Shown: positions 1-8,068 of the stretch, one piece after another
Layout: each line of letters opens with the position of its first letter
Position numbering within the stretch: position 1 is the first letter of the stretch
Origin: Vibrio furnissii CIP 102972
GTDB lineage: Bacteria > Pseudomonadota > Gammaproteobacteria > Enterobacterales > Vibrionaceae
Length of the DNA: 64,000 bases
Direction: 5' to 3'
Assembly: GCF_000176175.1 (NCBI RefSeq)
Contig: NZ_ACZP01000014.1
Coordinates: 1,550,001 to 1,614,000 of the forward strand
The notes under the pieces: model-generated
Databases searched by the model: none
What the model was told of the DNA's origin: nothing
The model's input: only the letters and a program-made list of their open reading frames with translations
Translations under genes and position numbers: made by a program

Positions 1-1
1 G

Positions 2-325
2 CGTCAACTGAAGCGTCTGGCGACCACTGAAGGTTGGGCGCAGGATCTGGTCGAAATGATGTACATGGAAGAGGAAACTCAGAAGTGGGCAGAAATCGGT
101 ATGGATGACGATGCAGACAAACCGCTGGATGTGAACGGCGTTGAGCTGAAAAAAGGCGACGACGTGACCGTGATTAAAGACCTTCCAGTGAAAGGGTCAA
201 GCATGGTGATCAAACAAGGTACTGCGGTACGCGGTATCGCGCTGACAGACGACCCAAAACACATTCAGGGTAAAGTCAACGGTCAGACCATGTACATCAT
301 TGCGGAATACTGCCGCAAGAAGTAA
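2..325 (+). CDS. PhnA/YjdM-family protein, C-terminal part (5' end outside window)
   Basis: The reading frame is open from base 2, so the N-terminus lies outside the window; 107 residues are visible. The C-terminal 70 residues (from ADKPLDVNGVELKKGD to YCRKK) match the C-terminal domain of the PhnA/YjdM family: an 'N-G-x-E-L-K-x-GD-x-VTVIKDL-x-VKGSS-x-VIKQGT-x-V' pattern that forms an SH3-like barrel. Members usually carry an N-terminal zinc ribbon, which here would be in the missing part. Despite the historical name 'alkylphosphonate uptake protein', a role in phosphonate use is not established. An internal ATG at 56 is not the real start because the upstream codons read through as protein. 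A strong terminator follows at 368-397. Confidence 0.85.
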   Translation, partial: RQLKRLATTEGWAQDLVEMMYMEEETQKWAEIGMDDDADKPLDVNGVELKKGDDVTVIKDLPVKGSSMVIKQGTAVRGIALTDDPKHIQGKVNGQTMYIIAEYCRKK

Positions 326-367
326 TTGAGATAAAGCGCGGCTTCGGTCGCGTTTTCTTTATGCCAT

Positions 368-397
368 AAAAAAGCCGACACGAATGTCGGCTTTTTT
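368..397. terminator. Bidirectional intrinsic terminator
   Basis: A perfect 7-bp stem (GCCGACA / TGTCGGC) with a 4-base loop is flanked by six A on the left and six T on the right, so it can stop transcription in both directions: the PhnA gene on + and the small gene at 411-602 on -. Confidence 0.9.
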
Positions 398-410
398 GTA
401 TCGCTTTTGC

Positions 411-602
411 TTAGCGTGACAAACCAATGTCACGTTGCATGTGGCTAGATAATTCTGCACTGTGGTAAGTGCGCGTTTGTTTGTCATCAACAAACAGAAT
501 ATCAACCAAATGTTTCATCAATCCTTTGAAGTTAACCGCGTAGGTTTTTTTATCCATAGAGGTTGGTGCTGTAACAGTACCCAAACGCATTGCTTGTGCC
601 AT
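411..602 (-). CDS. Small hypothetical protein with a DUF1127-like C-terminus
   Basis: 63 residues, starting MAQAMRLGTV and ending HMQRDIGLSR. A good ribosome binding site (AAGAGAGG, about 5 bases before ATG) supports the start. The last ten residues resemble the end of the DUF1127/YjiS domain ('xxDIGLSR'), but the Trp/Arg-rich helix of that family is not obvious, so the assignment is tentative. No membrane segment or signal peptide. It ends at the bidirectional terminator shared with the PhnA-type gene. Its function cannot be read from the sequence; a 377-bp gap upstream carries a phased TRTACA repeat. Confidence 0.6.
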   Translation of the reverse strand: MAQAMRLGTVTAPTSMDKKTYAVNFKGLMKHLVDILFVDDKQTRTYHSAELSSHMQRDIGLSR

Positions 603-979
603 GTGAGCCTCTCTTAAATAAATCGGTAACTTACTGTGTTGGCACGAATATTAGGCAACTTCGGCGGATTAAAAAAATGACAAAATTTGGCCATTCGGAT
701 TAGTTTAACTTATGAAACAATCCAGCAACAACCGCTAAAATATCCATGCTTAAACACCGCATGATTAGTCACTTTATACTCATTGCTGCGCATAAATAAT
801 GAGCAACAATTTCACGCGTCACAATGACATACAATTTATTTACACAACAAAAAAGCAAATTATTGTGAGCGTGGTTTATACACATGAGATGTATACATGA
901 GCTATACATATAGCCTGTACACATCCTCTGTACAGAAGTGTGCTACGACCGAACCCTGTCAATCGCAGCACATCGTCAC
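603..979. other. Gene-free region, AT-rich, with phased TRTACA repeat
   Basis: No convincing ORF. The region is AT-rich and would contain the promoter of the small minus-strand gene at 411-602 and the 3' end signals of the TerC gene. The only structure I see is the run of T(A/G)TACA hexamers at 877-934, annotated separately. Confidence 0.6.
877..934. repeat. Five T(A/G)TACA hexamers spaced 11-15 bp
   Basis: TATACA begins at 877, 892 and 903 and TGTACA at 916 and 929. The last two are palindromic in their core (TGTACA). The spacing is 15, 11, 13 and 13 bp, near one DNA turn, which is what a row of binding sites for one protein would look like. It lies about 275-330 bp upstream of the start of the gene at 411-602 and just past the 3' end of the TerC gene. 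Confidence 0.45.
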
Positions 980-1939
980 CTACTCTTCTGATTTAACGTG
1001 ACTTAACGTGGCATGGCGTTGGCCTTTGATCACCGACGCAATCACCGCCGTCAGCATGGTCAACAGCAGTACCAATAGCGAAACCGGGGTTGGGATTTCC
1101 CACGCCGATCCCACCAGTAACATTTTGACGCCGATAAACATCATAATGAACGACAGTGCGGGTTTGAGATAGATAAACTTATCCATCATGCCTTGCAACA
1201 CAAAGTAAAGTGAGCGCAAGCCCAATAACGCGAACACGTTTGCCGCCAGCACCAAGAATGGCTCACGTGTGACGGCGAAAATCGCCGGGATCGAGTCCAA
1301 AGCAAACATCACATCCATAAACGCAATGACGCCAACGACAATGAACATCGGAGTCGCCCACCAACGTTGGTTCTGACGCACCCACAAGGCATTGCCAGCA
1401 AACGAATCTGTCACCGGGACAAATCGGCGAATGAGTCGTTCTGGCGCTGGGTTAATTTCCTCATCGCCTTTGTCACGTGCCAGTTGAATCCCCGTCCAGA
1501 TCAGAAACAGCGCAAACACGTACAGCAACCAGTGATACGTTGCGAGCAGCTCAGCACCGACAAAAATCATCACCGCACGCAGTACCAACGCACCAATCAC
1601 CCCCCACAATAGCGCGCGAGGACGCAAATGCTCAGGAACAGCATATTGATGAAAGATGATGGCAAAGACGAATAGGTTATCGACGCTCAACGACTTCTCT
1701 AACAGATAGCCAGTGAGAAACGATACGGTCGCTTTTTGCGCGCTATAGTGGCTGTCGGGCGCGTACACGTCCCAGAAATAATAAATGCTTGCAGCAAAAA
1801 CGAAGGCCAAAGCAAACCAGAACACACTCCAGAGGGTTGCGCGCTTGAGCGTTACATTCCCCCCTCGGGTTTGCCAAATATCGAGAGTAACTAAAGACAG
1901 GGTTAGGACAGCAAATCCTACATAAGTTATTGGGGCCAT
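980..1939 (-). CDS. TerC/Alx-family membrane protein (probable manganese exporter)
   Basis: 319 residues from the chosen ATG (MAPITYVGF), which has a strong ribosome binding site (GGAGG, 5 bases upstream). About nine hydrophobic segments are visible, with the acidic signature 'EKSLSVDNLFVFAIIF' near residue 80 and 'MDVMFALDSIPAIFAVT' near residue 215, both typical of the TerC family; their aspartates lie in the membrane and are thought to bind metal. Bacterial TerC/Alx proteins are linked to Mn2+ export and sometimes tellurite resistance or alkaline pH response. The yybP-ykoY riboswitch in its leader (2033-2154) makes the manganese assignment more specific here. An upstream in-frame ATG at 1999 lies inside leader hairpin sequence and is not favoured. 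Confidence 0.9.
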   Translation of the reverse strand: MAPITYVGFAVLTLSLVTLDIWQTRGGNVTLKRATLWSVFWFALAFVFAASIYYFWDVYAPDSHYSAQKATVSFLTGYLLEKSLSVDNLFVFAIIFHQYAVPEHLRPRALLWGVIGALVLRAVMIFVGAELLATYHWLLYVFALFLIWTGIQLARDKGDEEINPAPERLIRRFVPVTDSFAGNALWVRQNQRWWATPMFIVVGVIAFMDVMFALDSIPAIFAVTREPFLVLAANVFALLGLRSLYFVLQGMMDKFIYLKPALSFIMMFIGVKMLLVGSAWEIPTPVSLLVLLLTMLTAVIASVIKGQRHATLSHVKSEE

Positions 1940-1952
1940 AAATCCTCCATAG

Positions 1953-1992
1953 GCGGAAGGATTGAAAACCGTCACGTTTCGAAACCTTCCGC
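1953..1992 (-). promoter_or_regulatory. Expression-platform hairpin next to the TerC ribosome binding site
   Basis: On the minus strand GCGGAAGG (1992-1985) can pair with CCTTCCGC (1960-1953), an 8-bp stem whose 3' arm ends only a few bases before the GGAGG of the TerC gene. With the aptamer upstream, this is a plausible switch controlling translation start. The pairing is seen; its switching is inferred. Confidence 0.5.
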
Positions 1993-2032
1993 ATAGCAAC
2001 GACTACTGCCTTGATTTCAAAGCAGCGTTGAA

Positions 2033-2154
2033 TGCGTTGGTCTCGTCGAAGTGATTGATCTGTTGTTCAACAGTTCAGGCACTCATACTTGCCGGATAAG
2101 CCGAAGCTCAACGTGATGACGACAAGTAAACCGATGGCGACTACTCCCCAAACG
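2033..2154 (-). ncRNA. yybP-ykoY (Mn2+) riboswitch aptamer
   Basis: Read on the minus strand, the 5' arm contains CGTTTGGGGAGTAGTCG (2154-2138) and the 3' arm CGACGAGACCAACGC (2048-2034). GGGGAGTAG and GAGACC are the two invariant strands of the yybP-ykoY aptamer, and CGTTTGG/CCAACG closes helix P1. The size, about 120 nt, and the position upstream of a TerC-family gene match the alx riboswitch of E. coli. Manganese binding is family knowledge, not shown by the sequence. Confidence 0.85.
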
Positions 2155-2198
2155 GCCCCATTTTATGTGCTGGGTTGCATTCAGTCCAGATCTGGATC

Positions 2199-2225
2199 AA
2201 AAAAGGAGCGAATCACGCTCCTTTT
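2199..2225 (-). terminator. Intrinsic terminator of the small ORF/5'-nucleotidase unit
   Basis: AAAAGGAGCG / CGCTCCTTTT form a 10-bp stem around a 5-base loop; on the minus strand it is followed by a run of six T. It separates the upstream minus-strand unit from the riboswitch leader. Confidence 0.8.
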
Positions 2226-2227
2226 AA

Positions 2228-2323
2228 TCAGATCCCGGCAAACGGTAGTACATACACCAATGCCGACCATACGCTCACCCATGCGACAACCACTAATGTG
2301 TCTAGCCAGTCTTTGCTCCACAT
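2228..2323 (-). CDS. 31-residue putative membrane peptide
   Basis: An ATG at 2323 follows an excellent ribosome binding site (AGGGGG, 5-6 bases upstream) and reads 31 codons to TGA at 2228. It begins MWSKDWLDT; the rest, up to LPFAGI, is one hydrophobic stretch of about 20 residues with tryptophans at both ends, as in single-span inner-membrane peptides. A terminator starts three bases after its stop codon, as expected for the last gene of a transcript. It lies 68 bp downstream of the 5'-nucleotidase gene. I do not recognise a family; a general similarity in shape to short subunits such as CydX-type or DUF2474 peptides exists but no motif proves it. Confidence 0.6.
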   Translation of the reverse strand: MWSKDWLDTLVVVAWVSVWSALVYVLPFAGI

Positions 2324-2391
2324 ATTTTCCCCCTGCAATTTCCGAGTTGAGAAACTGAGACAGAAAAAGACTAAGCAAAGACCGAGCCACT

Positions 2392-4125
2392 TTATTGCAT
2401 TGAGTTCATCGCTTGAGTTTTGTGACGAGCCAGCAGTGCTGGTTGGTCTGATAACGCTTCGATAAACGCATCGGCCATCGACACCGTACTGACAAAACCT
2501 TCCCCTTGCATGTTGATGAGCGCATCGTATCCTTCTTTACCTTTCATGGTATAAGCCGACGATGTTCCGCAATAGAGACCTTGTGGATCAACAGGTTGCC
2601 AATGGTTGTCGATGAAAATACGCAAGTTTTGAATGCGTTGTCCCATCGGTTTGTCTGCATCGTAATCAAACGATAAATGACTGGTGTAGGGGTAACTGCC
2701 CGAACCCGTTCCAGCCACACCATTATTGGTCGCATTATTAATCGCGCCCTCTAACGTGGCGGCAATCACCTCGCCTTTCACGTGATACACACCGATCGGA
2801 ACGGCAAACGGAAGTAATTTTCCGGCAATGTCGGCAACGGTCACTTTCCCCGGCAAAATCGAGGTTCTCACGCCACCCGCATTGTGGATCGCGAACTGAA
2901 CGTCGTGACCGCGCTGCCGCATGGCATGAATGAAAGATTGTGCCACCAACGGTGCCAATTCACTCGGGCCTTCTTCATCCGGGATTCGCACATGGCGCAG
3001 TTTCTCCGGCGCGTTGGCGATGACTTGGCTTTGCAGTTCACGCACACGCGGAATGTATTTATTGAGCAGCAGCCCCTGCACTTGCGGATCTTTCTTACAT
3101 ACCACCACATTGGGATGATTATTGACGTACTCACACGCCTGCAAATGAGCGGTATCACTGCCCGCTTCATTCATGCTGGCATCCAAGAATAGTCGACGTC
3201 CCAATAGCAGCTCGTTACGCCCTTCAAAGTTCACCACGTGGCCATCTTGGTCAAAATCAATATGGCAATGTCCAAGCGCCAAAGCGTACAAACCGGCTTG
3301 AACCACATACGTACCGTTGATGAACTGGCCGTATTCCTCTTCGTTCGACAACCCCAAAGCGCTGAAGTCGCCTTGCAACACGTGGCTATGGCCTCCCACA
3401 ATGACGCTGATGCCGTCCACCTGCTCTGCGAGTTCTTTGTCAACGTCGTAGCCTAAGTGACTGACCAAAATGATCTTGTTGATGCCAGCCCGTTGGATTT
3501 CAGCCACAGTGTGGCGTGCGGTTTCGAGCGAGTCCACAAACGGTGTGTCACAATCGGGGTTGGCAATATCCGCCATTTTATCCAGCGACAAACCAAATAT
3601 CGCCACTTCACTGCCATCAACCGACTTGGTGATCCAGTTCGCGCAACGTCGCGCAACGTCATACGCTTTCACGTTTGCGTTGTCCGATAGGCGATGCGCT
3701 TTATTCTGACGCTCCGCCGATAAATCCCAGTTGCCCGCCAACAACGGGAAATGAATGCGTTTGGCAAACTGCGCCACCGGCTCGTTGCCCATATCCAATT
3801 CATGATTGCCCAGCGCCATGGCGTCGATGTTCAACGCATTCAGCATGTCGGCGTTTGCCTTCCCTTTAAACAGGGAAAAGTACAGCGTGCCCTGGAAGCA
3901 GTCTCCAGCATGCACAAACACGAAACCCCGTTTCATGCGCTCAGCATCATCTCTCAATTGTTGAATGCGGGTTGCGATGCGGGCAAATCCACCGGCACTA
4001 ACAAAAGGCGTCAGCGTTTGGCCGTTCATATCCAGTGTCAGTTGCAGCGAAGTCGGTTCGAAATAGGAATGGGTATCGTTGATGTGTGCCAGAGTGATGG
4101 ATGTAATCTCTCTCTTTCTTGTCAT
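2392..4125 (-). CDS. 5'-nucleotidase / 2',3'-cyclic phosphodiesterase-like metallophosphatase
   Basis: 577 residues. The N-terminal metallophosphatase domain shows the metal-binding motifs in order: HINDTHSYFE (residues 14-23), VHAGDCFQG, MALGNHELDMG, VSHLGYDVDKELA and IVGGHSH. The C-terminal half carries the 5'-nucleotidase C-domain pattern (HNAGGVRTSILPG; substrate stacking region near TSSAYTMKGKEGYDAL). Family members hydrolyse nucleoside monophosphates or UDP-sugars, usually in the periplasm, but this protein begins MTRKREITSITLAHINDTH with no signal peptide, so it may act in the cytoplasm or leave by another route. The 31-residue ORF follows 68 bp downstream and may share its transcript. 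Confidence 0.88.
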   Translation of the reverse strand: MTRKREITSITLAHINDTHSYFEPTSLQLTLDMNGQTLTPFVSAGGFARIATRIQQLRDDAERMKRGFVFVHAGDCFQGTLYFSLFKGKANADMLNALNIDAMALGNHELDMGNEPVAQFAKRIHFPLLAGNWDLSAERQNKAHRLSDNANVKAYDVARRCANWITKSVDGSEVAIFGLSLDKMADIANPDCDTPFVDSLETARHTVAEIQRAGINKIILVSHLGYDVDKELAEQVDGISVIVGGHSHVLQGDFSALGLSNEEEYGQFINGTYVVQAGLYALALGHCHIDFDQDGHVVNFEGRNELLLGRRLFLDASMNEAGSDTAHLQACEYVNNHPNVVVCKKDPQVQGLLLNKYIPRVRELQSQVIANAPEKLRHVRIPDEEGPSELAPLVAQSFIHAMRQRGHDVQFAIHNAGGVRTSILPGKVTVADIAGKLLPFAVPIGVYHVKGEVIAATLEGAINNATNNGVAGTGSGSYPYTSHLSFDYDADKPMGQRIQNLRIFIDNHWQPVDPQGLYCGTSSAYTMKGKEGYDALINMQGEGFVSTVSMADAFIEALSDQPALLARHKTQAMNSMQ

Positions 4126-4391
4126 ATATTCTTCTCTTCTCTTTCACTCTCATCCTAGCCCACCGATCATGACAGAATCGTGACTTTTATGAAATGGCTT
4201 TGAAAAGAAACTTATCGCATTTGATGTTTGTCACTCTTTACGCCGCCGGAATTTCGTGGCAATTAAAGGGTTAAGTGACTGAATTTGTGATACACACACC
4301 TGTTTCTGTGAGTGAACATTCTGCTTAATCTCATGTTTTCCTTTATCCTTAAATAAAACTCAACACAGCGAACAAAAAGGAAGTTGAGCCT

Positions 4392-6023
4392 ATGCATTTA
4401 GAGCGAATTGAAGTATCAGGTTTTCGTGGCATTCGTCGTTTATCGCTCACTTTAGATGAACTCACAACGTTAATAGGTGAAAACACTTGGGGTAAATCAT
4501 CCCTGCTGGACGCCCTGTCTGTCATGTTGCCGTCCAACGGCCAGCCCTATCAATTTGAGTTGCAGGATTTCCACGTCGACTATTCGATCTCCCACCCACA
4601 AACGCAGGATATCCAAATCATCCTGAGTTTTGTCGCCTCCGACACCAAAGAGCATCGCGCTGGGCGATATCGCAATCTCAAACCCGTTTGGCGTGAAGAT
4701 GAGAATGGTCAGCATCGTATTATTTATCGTGTCAGTGGTTCACGGGTGCAATACGACATCACCACGGAATATGCTTTCCTTGATCTCGATGGCAATCCGA
4801 TCCCCATTCATCACTCAGAGAGTTTGGCAAAAGAATTGATGAGCTTGCATCCGGTGATTCGTCTGCGCGACTCACGCCAGTTTGATCGACCGTTTGATGG
4901 CAAAAATGGTGTGAACTCTCGGGTGGAGAAACGCATCAACAACACGGCGCGCCGTTTGATGGCCATTCCCGGTCACGTGAACAAAGGCGAAATGCGCAGT
5001 AGCCTAAACGCCATGCATGCGCTGGTGGAACACTACTTCTCGTTTAAAAGCCAGAGCCGTAAAAACCCACGTCGCGAACGTGAAAGTTTGGTGTATGGCT
5101 CGCCTGCCAATGAAAAGAGCCTGACCCAAATTGTTGATGAAACCAAGAATCGGCAAACTCGATTGCTGCTATTAGGATTATTGAATGCCTATTTGCAGGC
5201 CAAAGGCCCGAACGAACTTCGCCGTTTTGCTCGGCCAATCTTAATCGTGGAAGACCCGGAAGGTCGTCTGCATCCGACACATCTTGCGCGCGCGTGGAGC
5301 TTGCTTGAAATGTTGCCAATGCAGAAGATTTTAACCACCAACAGTGGCGACTTGCTGGGTTCCGTGCCGCTGCACTCGATTCGTCGCTTAGTGAGAAAGT
5401 CGGATAAAACTGTCGCCACCAGCGTACCAGTGCGAGGTTTGAGTCGTGATGAGTTGCGGCGTATTGGCTTTCATATTCGCTTCCATCGTTCCGGCGCGCT
5501 CTACGCACGTTGTTGGTTACTGGTTGAAGGCGAAACGGAAGTGTGGCTCTTTAGTGAGTTGGCACGTCAATGCGGCTATAACTTAGCGGCAGAAGGGGTG
5601 CAAATCATTGAATTTGCTCAATCAGGGTTAAAATCACTGATCAAAGTCGCCAAAGCGTTTGGGATTGAGTGGCATGTGGTGACAGATGGCGATGCTGCGG
5701 GTAAAAAATACGCGGCCACAGTGCTGGGTATGCTGGGGCACGACCAAGAGCGTCACCGCTTAACCGAACTGCCCGACCGCGACATCGAACACTTTTTGTA
5801 TTCCCACGGCTTTGAAACGTTCTTCAAGGATATGGCGAAGATCCCGTACGATCATCCGATCCCGGCAAAGAAAGTCGTCACTAAGGTATTGAAGAAACAT
5901 GCAAAGCCCGATTTAGCGCTGGCGATTGTCTCGCACTGTGAAGAGAACGGCATCGACTGCATTCCGGTCTTGCTGCGCTGGACGTTGAAACGTGTCATCA
6001 CCATGGCCAATGGCAACACATGA
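4392..6023 (+). CDS. ybjD: OLD-family ATP-dependent endonuclease (YbjD type)
   Basis: 543 residues. An ABC/SMC-type ATPase at the N-terminus has a Walker A at 29-37 (GENTWGKSS, with Trp in the loop) following the typical 'IEVSGFRGIRRLSL' strand, and a Walker B-like 'ILIVEDPEGRLHP' near residue 285. The C-terminal third is a Toprim nuclease domain: LLVEGETEVW near 376-385 supplies the catalytic Glu, and VVTDGDAAGKKY near 428 the acidic pair. This is the layout of class-2/ YbjD-like OLD proteins (DUF2813). A good ribosome binding site (AAGGAAG) precedes the ATG. It stands alone, with no reverse-transcriptase or UvrD-like partner next to it, so a Gabija-like defence pairing is not supported. Confidence 0.85.
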   Translation: MHLERIEVSGFRGIRRLSLTLDELTTLIGENTWGKSSLLDALSVMLPSNGQPYQFELQDFHVDYSISHPQTQDIQIILSFVASDTKEHRAGRYRNLKPVWREDENGQHRIIYRVSGSRVQYDITTEYAFLDLDGNPIPIHHSESLAKELMSLHPVIRLRDSRQFDRPFDGKNGVNSRVEKRINNTARRLMAIPGHVNKGEMRSSLNAMHALVEHYFSFKSQSRKNPRRERESLVYGSPANEKSLTQIVDETKNRQTRLLLLGLLNAYLQAKGPNELRRFARPILIVEDPEGRLHPTHLARAWSLLEMLPMQKILTTNSGDLLGSVPLHSIRRLVRKSDKTVATSVPVRGLSRDELRRIGFHIRFHRSGALYARCWLLVEGETEVWLFSELARQCGYNLAAEGVQIIEFAQSGLKSLIKVAKAFGIEWHVVTDGDAAGKKYAATVLGMLGHDQERHRLTELPDRDIEHFLYSHGFETFFKDMAKIPYDHPIPAKKVVTKVLKKHAKPDLALAIVSHCEENGIDCIPVLLRWTLKRVITMANGNT

Positions 6024-6112
6024 TGACTCAACCGTGCTTGGTGTGAACGACGACACAATTTCGCAGCGGCAACGCATGACGCTGAGGCTGGCAAATACAA
6101 GCGTGTCGCAGA

Positions 6113-6142
6113 TAAAAAAGAAGGCACACATTCCTGTGTGCC
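6113..6142 (-). terminator. Intrinsic terminator of the DUF1097 gene
   Basis: GGCACAC / GTGTGCC is a perfect 7-bp stem with a 6-base loop at 6123-6142. On the minus strand it runs into a T-rich tail (rc of GATAAAAAAGAAG), so it fits the end of the minus-strand transcript that starts upstream of 6762. Confidence 0.8.
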
Positions 6143-6267
6143 TAGTATCAATGCTGTTCAGCGAAAAGGGACCGTCAAACTGAACGCAAATATCAAATAA
6201 ACTGATAATTCGATACAAATTAATCGGGGGTGTCTTTTCTCAGAAGCGAGAGCTCTGCGAGGCGCGA

Positions 6268-6762
6268 TCAGGCGACCCGCTCCGCGTCGTTCAACTCTTT
6301 TTTCAGATCAGACCGTTTTGATCGCTGATGCAACCAGACTCCGCTTGATTTCATGAGGTAGCCGAACAAACCACCGATGAACAATGAAGGGATCACAAGC
6401 TTCCAGTCGCCACTGGCGGCAAATGTCGCACATGAACCAATGAAGGTACCAGGAATGTATGCGAGCCACTGTTTACTGGCTTGAATGCACATAAAAAATG
6501 CCACAATCGCAGTAATCACATAACCGAGAATATCAATGCCAACGTAATTGGAGGCTTCGATGATCACCATCGCCCAAAACACGCCGCTTAGATTGGTCAG
6601 TAAGCTCTCTCCTAGCCCTCGCAATCCGTCTTTTGGTGAGGCGAAATAGCTGGTACATCCTAAGAAGCCAGCCCAGGACAGTAGTCCAAGTGTCACGGCT
6701 ACCCAGCCCCAAATACCCGACAGAATTCCCGTAGTCAGTGAAATAGCGAACAGTGTGCTCAT
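6268..6762 (-). CDS. DUF1097 inner-membrane protein (YcdZ-like)
   Basis: 164 residues from the ATG at 6762 (MSTLFAISL), chosen because AGAGGG lies 4-5 bases upstream; a longer frame starting at 6804 lacks a ribosome binding site and adds a charged stretch. Five hydrophobic segments are visible, with 'GIWGWVAVTLGLLSWAGFLGCTSYFASP' near the N-terminus, typical of DUF1097. Its role is unknown in the family. A CRP/FNR-like palindrome is found about 90 bp upstream (6850-6865). Confidence 0.8.
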   Translation of the reverse strand: MSTLFAISLTTGILSGIWGWVAVTLGLLSWAGFLGCTSYFASPKDGLRGLGESLLTNLSGVFWAMVIIEASNYVGIDILGYVITAIVAFFMCIQASKQWLAYIPGTFIGSCATFAASGDWKLVIPSLFIGGLFGYLMKSSGVWLHQRSKRSDLKKELNDAERVA

Positions 6763-6849
6763 AATGCCCTCTACGAAGTCGCCAACCCATCGGGCTGACC
6801 ACATCAGTGAATCAAGCGAGAATACTAAGAGCTAAATTGTGCCTTTACC

Positions 6850-6865
6850 AGTGATTTAGATCACA
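6850..6865. promoter_or_regulatory. CRP-like site upstream of the DUF1097 gene
   Basis: AGTGATTTAGATCACA matches the CRP consensus TGTGA-N6-TCACA with a single mismatch in the left arm. It is centred about 95 bp upstream of the DUF1097 ATG, consistent with CRP (or, less well, FNR) control. Pattern only; no promoter could be confirmed. Confidence 0.5.
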
Positions 6866-6946
6866 ATAAAAATGTATACGATAAACAAATATCATAAAAA
6901 TCGTGACGCAAACGGTAAATCAACAGATTTAGGAAATATAAAACGG

Positions 6947-7852
6947 CTATAAAACAGAAGGTCTTCCTTTCATCATTCGCAACCCTTCGCGCTTGATGCA
7001 CTCCACCAATGGGTTTTCCGCCATGTCCGCACGCCACACGAATGACAAAGTGCGCTCCATATTCAGTTCAGGGACGTTGAGTGCAACCAATTGGCCATTC
7101 TGAATGAACTTCTCCACATCTAAATACGGCAGGCAAGTCAGGTAAGACCCATTCGCTACCAACGTACGCAGTACAGGCACGTGCTCGTATTCACGCCACA
7201 CATCCAAATCGGCAATCAATTTATGAATGGAGCTATCAAAGGTTTTGCGTGTGCCGGAGCCGTGTTCACGCAGCACCCATTTGGCTTGTTCTAATTGCGC
7301 CAAACTCACCACGTCACGCTTTGCAAACGGATGATGAGCCGATGCCACCACGGTCAAGTGATCGCGACACCACACTTCTTGGTGAATTCGGTTGTCGTCA
7401 CAGCGACCTTCGATGATGCCCAAGTCATATTTGTAATCAAGGACGCCCTCAATCACCCCTTGGGTACTTTTGACACCAAGGTCGATTCGAATCTCTGGAA
7501 AGTCACTATCAATAATACTGATAAGGTCTGGAACAAGGTGTTCTGCGGGGGTTTGACTGGCGCCCAAACAGAGTTCACCACTGATGAGGTGCTGATCGTA
7601 AAAGCCCATTTCTATCTGTTGTGCATCCTGCAACAGCTTTTTGGCCTTTGGGCGCAGCCACATGCCCCAATGCGTTAACGCCATTTGCTTCCCCTGTCTT
7701 TCAAACAAAGGACGGCCAAGCATTTTTTCCAACTGGGCTAAAGACATGCTTGTCGCCGACTGGGTCAGAGCAAGCTTATCTGCTGCTGTACTGACGCTTC
7801 CACAATCGGCGACCGCATCAAAAACGGCTAATTGTTTTAGTGAATATCGCAC
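6947..7852 (-). CDS. LysR-family transcriptional regulator
   Basis: 301 residues with a GTG start (SD AGGA 7-10 bases before it). The winged helix-turn-helix occupies residues 1-60 (LKQLAVFDAVADCGSVSTAADKLALTQSATSMSLAQLEKMLGRPLF), followed by the effector-binding domain. The 'LREHGSGTRKTFD' element near residue 195 and 'YDLGIIEG' are shared with the YeiE/CysB-like branch of the family. It is divergent from the FNT-CBS channel gene (217 bp between starts) and two T-N11-A type inverted repeats lie between them, so it probably controls itself and the channel. Confidence 0.88.
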   Translation of the reverse strand: MRYSLKQLAVFDAVADCGSVSTAADKLALTQSATSMSLAQLEKMLGRPLFERQGKQMALTHWGMWLRPKAKKLLQDAQQIEMGFYDQHLISGELCLGASQTPAEHLVPDLISIIDSDFPEIRIDLGVKSTQGVIEGVLDYKYDLGIIEGRCDDNRIHQEVWCRDHLTVVASAHHPFAKRDVVSLAQLEQAKWVLREHGSGTRKTFDSSIHKLIADLDVWREYEHVPVLRTLVANGSYLTCLPYLDVEKFIQNGQLVALNVPELNMERTLSFVWRADMAENPLVECIKREGLRMMKGRPSVL

Positions 7853-7883
7853 TGCTTATCCTATGTGTTCTGTGAGTGAACAA

Positions 7884-7899
7884 CTTGCTTATGAGCAAG
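7884..7899. promoter_or_regulatory. Inverted repeat, candidate LysR site 1
   Basis: CTTGCTTATGAGCAAG has 6-bp arms around 4 bases and lies 32-47 bp upstream of the LysR start codon, the usual place for autoregulation. Confidence 0.4.
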
Positions 7900-7928
7900 C
7901 GGTTTCATTGTACTTGTTCATTTCGCTA

Positions 7929-7945
7929 TATCAATACAATTGATA
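7929..7945. promoter_or_regulatory. Inverted repeat, candidate LysR site 2
   Basis: TATCAATACAATTGATA has 6-bp arms around 5 bases and contains the T-N11-A pattern of LysR-type boxes. It sits in the middle of the divergent promoter region between the regulator and the FNT-CBS gene. Confidence 0.45.
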
Positions 7946-8068
7946 GGGATAAAAAAAATTATCAATTTTACCTGTGAATGTTCCGCTCGTAATCTGATCT
8001 CGAAACAGCACATAACGTGTTGTTTTCCATAAGGCGCTATTACATGAACATTCATTTGAGGAACAAAT

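Noticed and set aside
5044-5508. A 154-residue frame on - inside the OLD nuclease gene
   Set aside because: Wholly antisense to a gene with clear Walker and Toprim motifs.
4392-6023. Gabija-like defence system based on the OLD nuclease
   Set aside because: No UvrD-like helicase or other partner gene adjacent; the protein fits the chromosomal YbjD type better.
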